From the NCBI RefSeq assembly GCF_009730915.1, contig NC_052486.1:22225589-22289588 (forward strand): a stretch of 64,000 nucleotides of DNA. The letters run 5' to 3'. Positions 59,701 to 64,000 of this stretch are shown piece by piece. How positions within the stretch are numbered: the first letter of the stretch is position 1; the number at the start of each line of letters is the position of its first letter. Position numbers and translations under genes: made by a program. The notes below the pieces were generated by a model. That model had not been told where the DNA came from and did not search any database. It was given only the letters and a program-made list of their open reading frames with translations. The DNA is from Dioscorea cayenensis subsp. rotundata. Taxonomy: Eukaryota > Streptophyta > Magnoliopsida > Dioscoreales > Dioscoreaceae.

Positions 59701-62126
59701 ATCAGATCCGCTTACATCTAGAAGACAGATTCAAAACTTCCTTCAAGACACATCAGGGACATTATCAATGGCTTGTTATGCCGTTTGGGATCTCTAATGC
59801 ACTGGCCACATTTCAATCTCTCATGCATTAGATTTTTCAATTTGCACTTCGAAAATATGTATTGGTCTTATTTGATGGCATCCTCATTTATAGTTCAGAT
59901 TGGTGTCATCATTTATAGCATTTGAAGATAGTTTTAGCAACATTACTTCACAACATATTGTTTGCAAAGATATTTAAATACAATTTTGGCAAAACACGGA
60001 TTGAGTATTTGGGTCACCTGGTGTCAAGCAAAGGAGTTGAGATGGATCCATCAAAAGTTTTAGCTGTTCTTCAGTAGCCAATTCCTCAATCCTTAAAACA
60101 CATTAGAGTTTTCTTGGGATTGAGTGGGTACTATAGAAAATTTATTCAAAACTATGTTGCATTGGCAAGACCCTTAACAGATCTCCTAAAAAAGGATTCG
60201 TTCCTTTGGACAGAAGCTACCCAACAGGCTTTTAACACCCTCAAACATGTGATGATTTCTACACTAGTGTTGGTACTGCACAATTTCTCTAAACCATTTG
60301 TGCTTGAAACAGATGCTTCTGAGATTACTATTGGGGCAGTTTTAAGCCAGGACAAGCATCCTATCGCCTACTTTAAAAAAAAATATCTCCAAGAATGCAG
60401 AATCACTTAGCTTATGTGCGTGAATTATATGCTATGACTGAAGGTGTAAATAAGTTCAGACATTACCTATTAGGTCAACAGTTCATAATCAGAACAGATC
60501 AACGAGCCTTGAGACACTTGTGTTAACAAACAATTCAAACACCTAAGCAACAAAGATGGCTCCCTAACCTTTGGGGTTTTGATTTTGTCATTGAATATAA
60601 ACCAAGTAAGGATAATTTAGCTATTGATGCACTTTCAAGATATTTCTTACTGACTTCATCTCAAACACAAACAAAATTTCTCTCTAAATTGAAATTCTTA
60701 CAGGCTCAGGATGATACATATGATCCAATTTTAAGAGAATTACTTGTCATGCTGGATCCCTAAGGACATTTATGAGACTCTCTACCCAATTTTTCTGGAA
60801 AGGAATAAGACAGGAAGTACAGAGTTATGTTAAACACTGTATGGTGTGTCAACAGGCCAAGGATTCTAAGGGTTACCAAATTCTAAGGGTTATACTGGGA
60901 TTTATGTGGTGGTCGATAGCTTATCTAAATATGGTCATTTTATGCCATTAAAAAGTTATTTTTCCAGCACTGTTGTAGTAGAGGTTTTCATTCAAGCTGT
61001 GCTAAAATTACATGGACTACCTCACTCCATTGTCTGTGATTGGGATAAGGCTTTTATTAGCCACTTTTGGAAGCATCTATTTTCCAAAATGGGAACTTCA
61101 ATTCAAATGCCACTTGCTTATCATCCGCAATCGAATGGGAAAATGAAGGCTTTAAATAGGTGTTTGAAAATGTATCTCTATTGTTTCACTGGTGCAAATC
61201 ATAAGAATTAGGTTGAGCTCTTGATGTGGGCTGAATATTGGTACAACACCTCTTATCAGACAAGCGCCAACATGAATCCATTCAAGGTGGTTTATTGCCA
61301 GGAACCACCAAGTCAACAGGTCTAATGCCATATGTAGAGACAGACAATAATTCCCCTTTGGTACTTAATGGTTAACTAACCGGGATAGACTTTTATCACA
61401 ATTGAAGAGAAATTTGTTGAAAACTCAAGTTCGGATGAAGCTCTATGCAGATTTGAAACATTCTAAAATTCAGCTTCAGAAACGAGATTGGGTCATCGTC
61501 AAGCTGCAACCATACAAGCAAAATTTGGTTGTGCTTCACCGGAACTAGAAGTTGGGAATGAAGTACTTTGGACCTTTCTAAATTTCACAGAAATTGGGAC
61601 AGTTGCATATCGGTTGATTCTGCCAGAAGGGTCAAACATTCATCCCGTATTCCATGTTTCGTTATTGAAACAATACATTGGAGATCCCAGCTTGGCTACA
61701 TTTTTACTGCCATTGATGTCTTCTTCTCAAGGTCTGTTAATTTTTCCAGATATTATGCTACAGTACAGGGATATTCTTCACAATTGCCAGCGAGTGAAGA
61801 GAGTATTAATTAAATGGCATGGATTGTCACCTGCTAACACATCGTCAGAAGATGTTAAACACTTAATGTTACAATACCCTGACCTAGACCTTGAGGACAA
61901 GGTCGTTGCTTATGAGAGGGGTATTGTTAAGCTACCGGTCAACTTAGTCAACAAGGGATTAATTAATCTAGGGACGTGTGGAGAACATGAGTCCGAATCA
62001 GAAGAAGGAATGGGGGTTCAACACGTGGGCACAATTCTCCGAAAAAGCAAAAAAGGGAAGAGAGTTGAAGAAAGAAGAAAAAGGAGAGGCCACGTGTCGA
62101 AGAAGCAAAAGGGAAAAGTGGTTTAG
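56792..62126 (+). pseudogene. gag-pol: gypsy gag-pol, multiply interrupted
   Basis: A gag start near 56792 is cut by a TGA at 56849 and by a nested element. Gag resumes near 57850 (HFDGPVIPWFERFHKSGKL, EEYVTQFYNLF). Protease follows near 58760 (LKILMDGGSDDSFIQP, GADVILGASWL). Reverse transcriptase (59420-59830, KPYHYPYSQKAEIEKMVEEM, SKLDLHSGYHQIR, MPFGISNA) has the active site FDGILIYS where FDDILIYS is expected. RNase H (ETDASEITIGAVLSQDKHPI) and integrase (VVDSLSKYGHF, CDWDKAF, AYHPQSNGKMKALNRCL) remain; the catalytic Glu of integrase is changed and its zinc-binding part is mostly lost. The C-terminus (VLIKWHGLSPANTSSEDVKH) is chromodomain-like and stays open about 200 bp into the 3' LTR. 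Confidence 0.85.
56966..57824. mobile_element. TIR element nested in gypsy gag (hAT-like?)
   Basis: The ends GGTCATTTGGCATTGTT and AACAATGCCAAATGGTT form a 14-15 bp inverted repeat. TTTTTGTTGCCAATT near the left also pairs with AATTGGCAACAAACA at the right. Gag homology stops at the left end and resumes after the right end. The interior is AT-rich with poly-A/T and CAAAAA runs and has no coding capacity. An exact target duplication is not clear, so the family is tentative. Confidence 0.65.
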
Positions 62127-62572
62127 CAAGAGACTCTGTGGGTACATCATACTGGCGGCATAACATAACATAAAAGCTTTAGAGGAGAAAAAGAAAAGCA
62201 AGCCAGATGTGGATGTTGAAAGCCCTGGTTTCTCTCAAGGGAATTGAGAGCAAGGAGGCAAGGTTGCCGATTATCTTGGTGTTCGTGGATTTCTAGTTCT
62301 TTAGTCTTTCTTTCCATTCAATAATTGTATTGTGGTGGGATTGTTCTCATCTCTTATTGATAGTTGAAGAATGGTAATTGCTGTGTTTACACTGGGAGTT
62401 AAGGCAATAATAGTGTGAAACTTGAAATTGATCTGTTTAGAATTTTTTCCTATATCTCATTAGCAGTAGATTTTGAGTTCATTTGAGATTAATTAGTAAG
62501 TTGAATGTTCTTGAAGATTCCATAGAGGGCATTGCTTGTGTTCTGAGAACTTTTCAGAAATTATTCATTACA
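61925..62572 (+). repeat. 3' LTR of the gypsy element
   Basis: Begins TGTTAAGCTACCGG directly after the purine-rich GAGAGGGGTAT and ends TTCATTACA. The pol frame is still open at the LTR start and continues to 62126 with a strongly basic tail. Confidence 0.92.
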
Positions 62573-62679
62573 AAATGTTACATTATTTTCATATAAACAA
62601 CATAGAATTCTTAAAAATAAGTTTGCACTACCAGATAGAGATCAATTTACATGCAAAAAACAAAGATGCTGAAAAACAT

Positions 62680-63305
62680 TCAACTAACATCAAGCTTTTC
62701 TATTATTTCGAAATGCATTTGCAAACTGGGAGGCATTGCATCAAAGTAGAGTTTTTCTTTGACTTGCAGTCCACCTTCTGAATTATTGGCTTCAGTACTG
62801 AGAAGTTGCAGCAGTATATCTTTTTCCTTCCTAATCCACCGGCGGTTTTTATCAGACCATTGTCGGGGTGTACCGTGCAGTATAAAACATACAGTGGAAT
62901 GATACGATAACATGCGCTTCAGAGCATTCTTGATTGTAGTTTGATTGTTCAGGTATGCTCCAGAAGAGTTCAGACCAACATCGACATAGTGAATCTCGGA
63001 AATGCTTGAGAAAAGGCTGTCTTTTGAAGTGGGGCAGATGTGATCCATAGTAGTGTGATGAGCTTCAATTGAAGATTCTTTCTTGTCTGAAAGGATTCCT
63101 GTAGATTCAGGTGTCAAGTGGGCAAGTTCAGTTAGAATCTGGTTGATAACAATTCCTCCCTTGCTAAAGCCGAGTAGGACAGTCTTGGGCTGAGAGGTTG
63201 GTGACAGAGGAACATGGATGTCTGATGTTCTTGGCCTAGATTGGCTTTCTGAAATAATAGTTTCGACCTGATAATCAGCCGGGAATATGTAAACATAAGG
63301 AAATT
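62680..63305 (-). CDS. C2orf69/UPF0565-like alpha/beta-hydrolase, last exon only
   Basis: One terminal exon of 626 nt follows an AG acceptor at 63306-63307 (TGCAG before EFPYVYIFPADYQVET) and ends in TGA at 62680-62682. LLGFSKGGIVINQILTEL holds the GFSKG nucleophile-elbow-like motif. HYVDVGLNSSGAYLNNQ and HGTPRQWSDKNRRWIRKEKD also match the UPF0565 family. In humans C2orf69 is a mitochondrial protein of unclear enzymology; the plant function is not established. Upstream exons must lie to the right. In 63306-64000 I see only intron-like AT-rich sequence; a stretch near 63540-63660 is open on the minus strand and ends at a GTAAGT donor but does not resemble the family. The gypsy element inserted about 100 bp downstream of the stop. 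Confidence 0.82.
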
Positions 63306-64000
63306 CTGCATTCATATTAATGCAAACCATCACAAGGAGAAGTCACAATTCGACAACAAAATCCTTCTTGTTTAATTTAATTGACAACATAAAAGCAGCA
63401 GCACATGTGACTGGTGCTATATTACTGAAAACAATAAACACAGTTTGGCGTCAAATAATAAACTCCAAGTGCCATAACAGGAGACATGCTCTTTCAAGCT
63501 GCATCGAATAACATGAGGGATAAAGACTCATATACTTACAAGACTAAAAGTTTTAGTGGTCATAGCTCCATTATGCAAACTTGATGCAAACTGGAATATG
63601 CTCTTTAAACATTTTGGACCAACAAAGCCTAGTGATTTTACTTTTTCCAGAACATTTTCATTTTAATTAACCCAACCCTTAAAACAATTCTAACAACAAG
63701 ACAAGGTATTTGACCATCACAAACACAGGACCTCCTCAATATATCTCTAACATACTTCACTGCCTTCAGTTCTGTAATTCCTGATACAGTGATACATCAA
63801 AACCAGTAAGCTGTCTTTGCAACATAATAGTCACCATGAGGACAACACATCCTTGCGCATTAATTGTTTACCGAATTGTAGATACAATCATCTGGAGCCA
63901 AAGTTATTGATAAACAATTGTAAAAAGAACTATCATTCCTAAGTTATTTCAAGTTTTAACCACTGCTATGAATTTCTGCACTACTTCAAATCCAAACAAG

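Larger units (their letters stand above)
56057..62572 (+). mobile_element. Decayed Ty3/gypsy LTR retrotransposon, chromovirus-like
   Basis: Structurally complete: 5' LTR, a putative primer-binding site just after it (TTGGTGCTTTCG, 56764-56775; tRNA not identified), gag, protease, reverse transcriptase, RNase H, integrase, a chromodomain-like C-terminus and 3' LTR. Bounded by the perfect target duplication AAATG (56052-56056 and 62573-62577). The order reverse transcriptase, RNase H, integrase defines Ty3/gypsy. Coding sequence is heavily damaged, and another TIR element is nested in gag. It lies between ELP1 and the C2orf69-like gene, about 100 bp past the stop codon of the latter. Confidence 0.93.

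Noticed and set aside
63540-63660. Possible additional exon of the C2orf69-like gene ending at a GTAAGT donor
   Set aside because: The translation (for example SLGFVGPKCLKSIFQF) does not resemble the family and no matching acceptor or frame continuity could be shown.
1-64000. CRISPR arrays, rRNA or tRNA genes, organellar insertions, biosynthetic gene cluster
   Set aside because: No direct-repeat/spacer arrays, no tRNA- or rRNA-like stretches and no chloroplast or mitochondrial genes were recognised. The single methyltransferase has no pathway neighbours.

Overview
The window is nuclear DNA from a flowering plant. The reasons are intron-rich genes with GT/AG borders and AT-rich introns, plant-specific families (AP2/ERF, BREVIS RADIX, E-class PPR, COMT-type O-methyltransferase), Ty1/copia and Ty3/gypsy LTR retrotransposons, and several MITE-like elements. 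Intergenic DNA is very AT-rich with many (TA)n tracts. The species cannot be fixed from this sequence. A non-grass monocot or a dicot with a moderately sized genome would both fit.

Layout. 1-2274 (-): 3'-truncated DeSI/PPPDE-type protease gene. 2.5-15.4 kb: a repeat-rich block holding a dispersed repeat, a 22-bp minisatellite, a GC-rich LTR-like block, a probable 3.8-kb solo LTR carrying a Mutator-like MITE, a complete but coding-dead Ty1/copia element (9196-14474, target duplication ATAAT) and an 82-bp tandem repeat. 15450-17363 (-): intact two-exon O-methyltransferase. Upstream of it lie a TIR element and an intron relic of a lost second methyltransferase copy. 19861-22503 (-): Nudix hydrolase (NUDT8-like) with two apparent +1 frameshifts. 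24171-25801 (+): compact BRX-domain protein. 26950-28689 (-): intronless PPR gene whose 3' end is tandemly duplicated downstream. 30177-34790 (-): triple RanBP2-type zinc-finger protein in eight exons. 36014-37069 (+): ESCRT-III Snf7/VPS32-like gene that loses homology after three exons. 40373-41119 (-): ERF transcription factor (group IX-like). 41.3-49.5 kb: gene-poor, with a Micron-like foldback element, a PIF/Harbinger-like TIR element and a Mutator-like MITE with a perfect 10-bp target duplication. 49543-55600 (-): complete ELP1, the Elongator scaffold subunit (about 1321 aa, five exons). 56057-62572 (+): decayed Ty3/gypsy chromovirus-like element (target duplication AAATG) with another TIR element nested in gag. 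62680-63305 (-): last exon of a C2orf69/UPF0565-like alpha/beta-hydrolase gene that continues past the right edge.

The host genes look like unrelated single genes rather than a cluster. They cover protein modification, secondary metabolism, nucleotide hydrolysis, hormone or growth regulation, organelle RNA processing, RNA binding, membrane remodelling, ethylene or stress transcription and tRNA modification. I found no multi-gene system. The most informative content is how genes and transposons have been altered: frameshifts, truncations, partial duplications and nested insertions with readable target-site duplications. All exon borders were inferred by eye from splice consensus, reading frame and family similarity.
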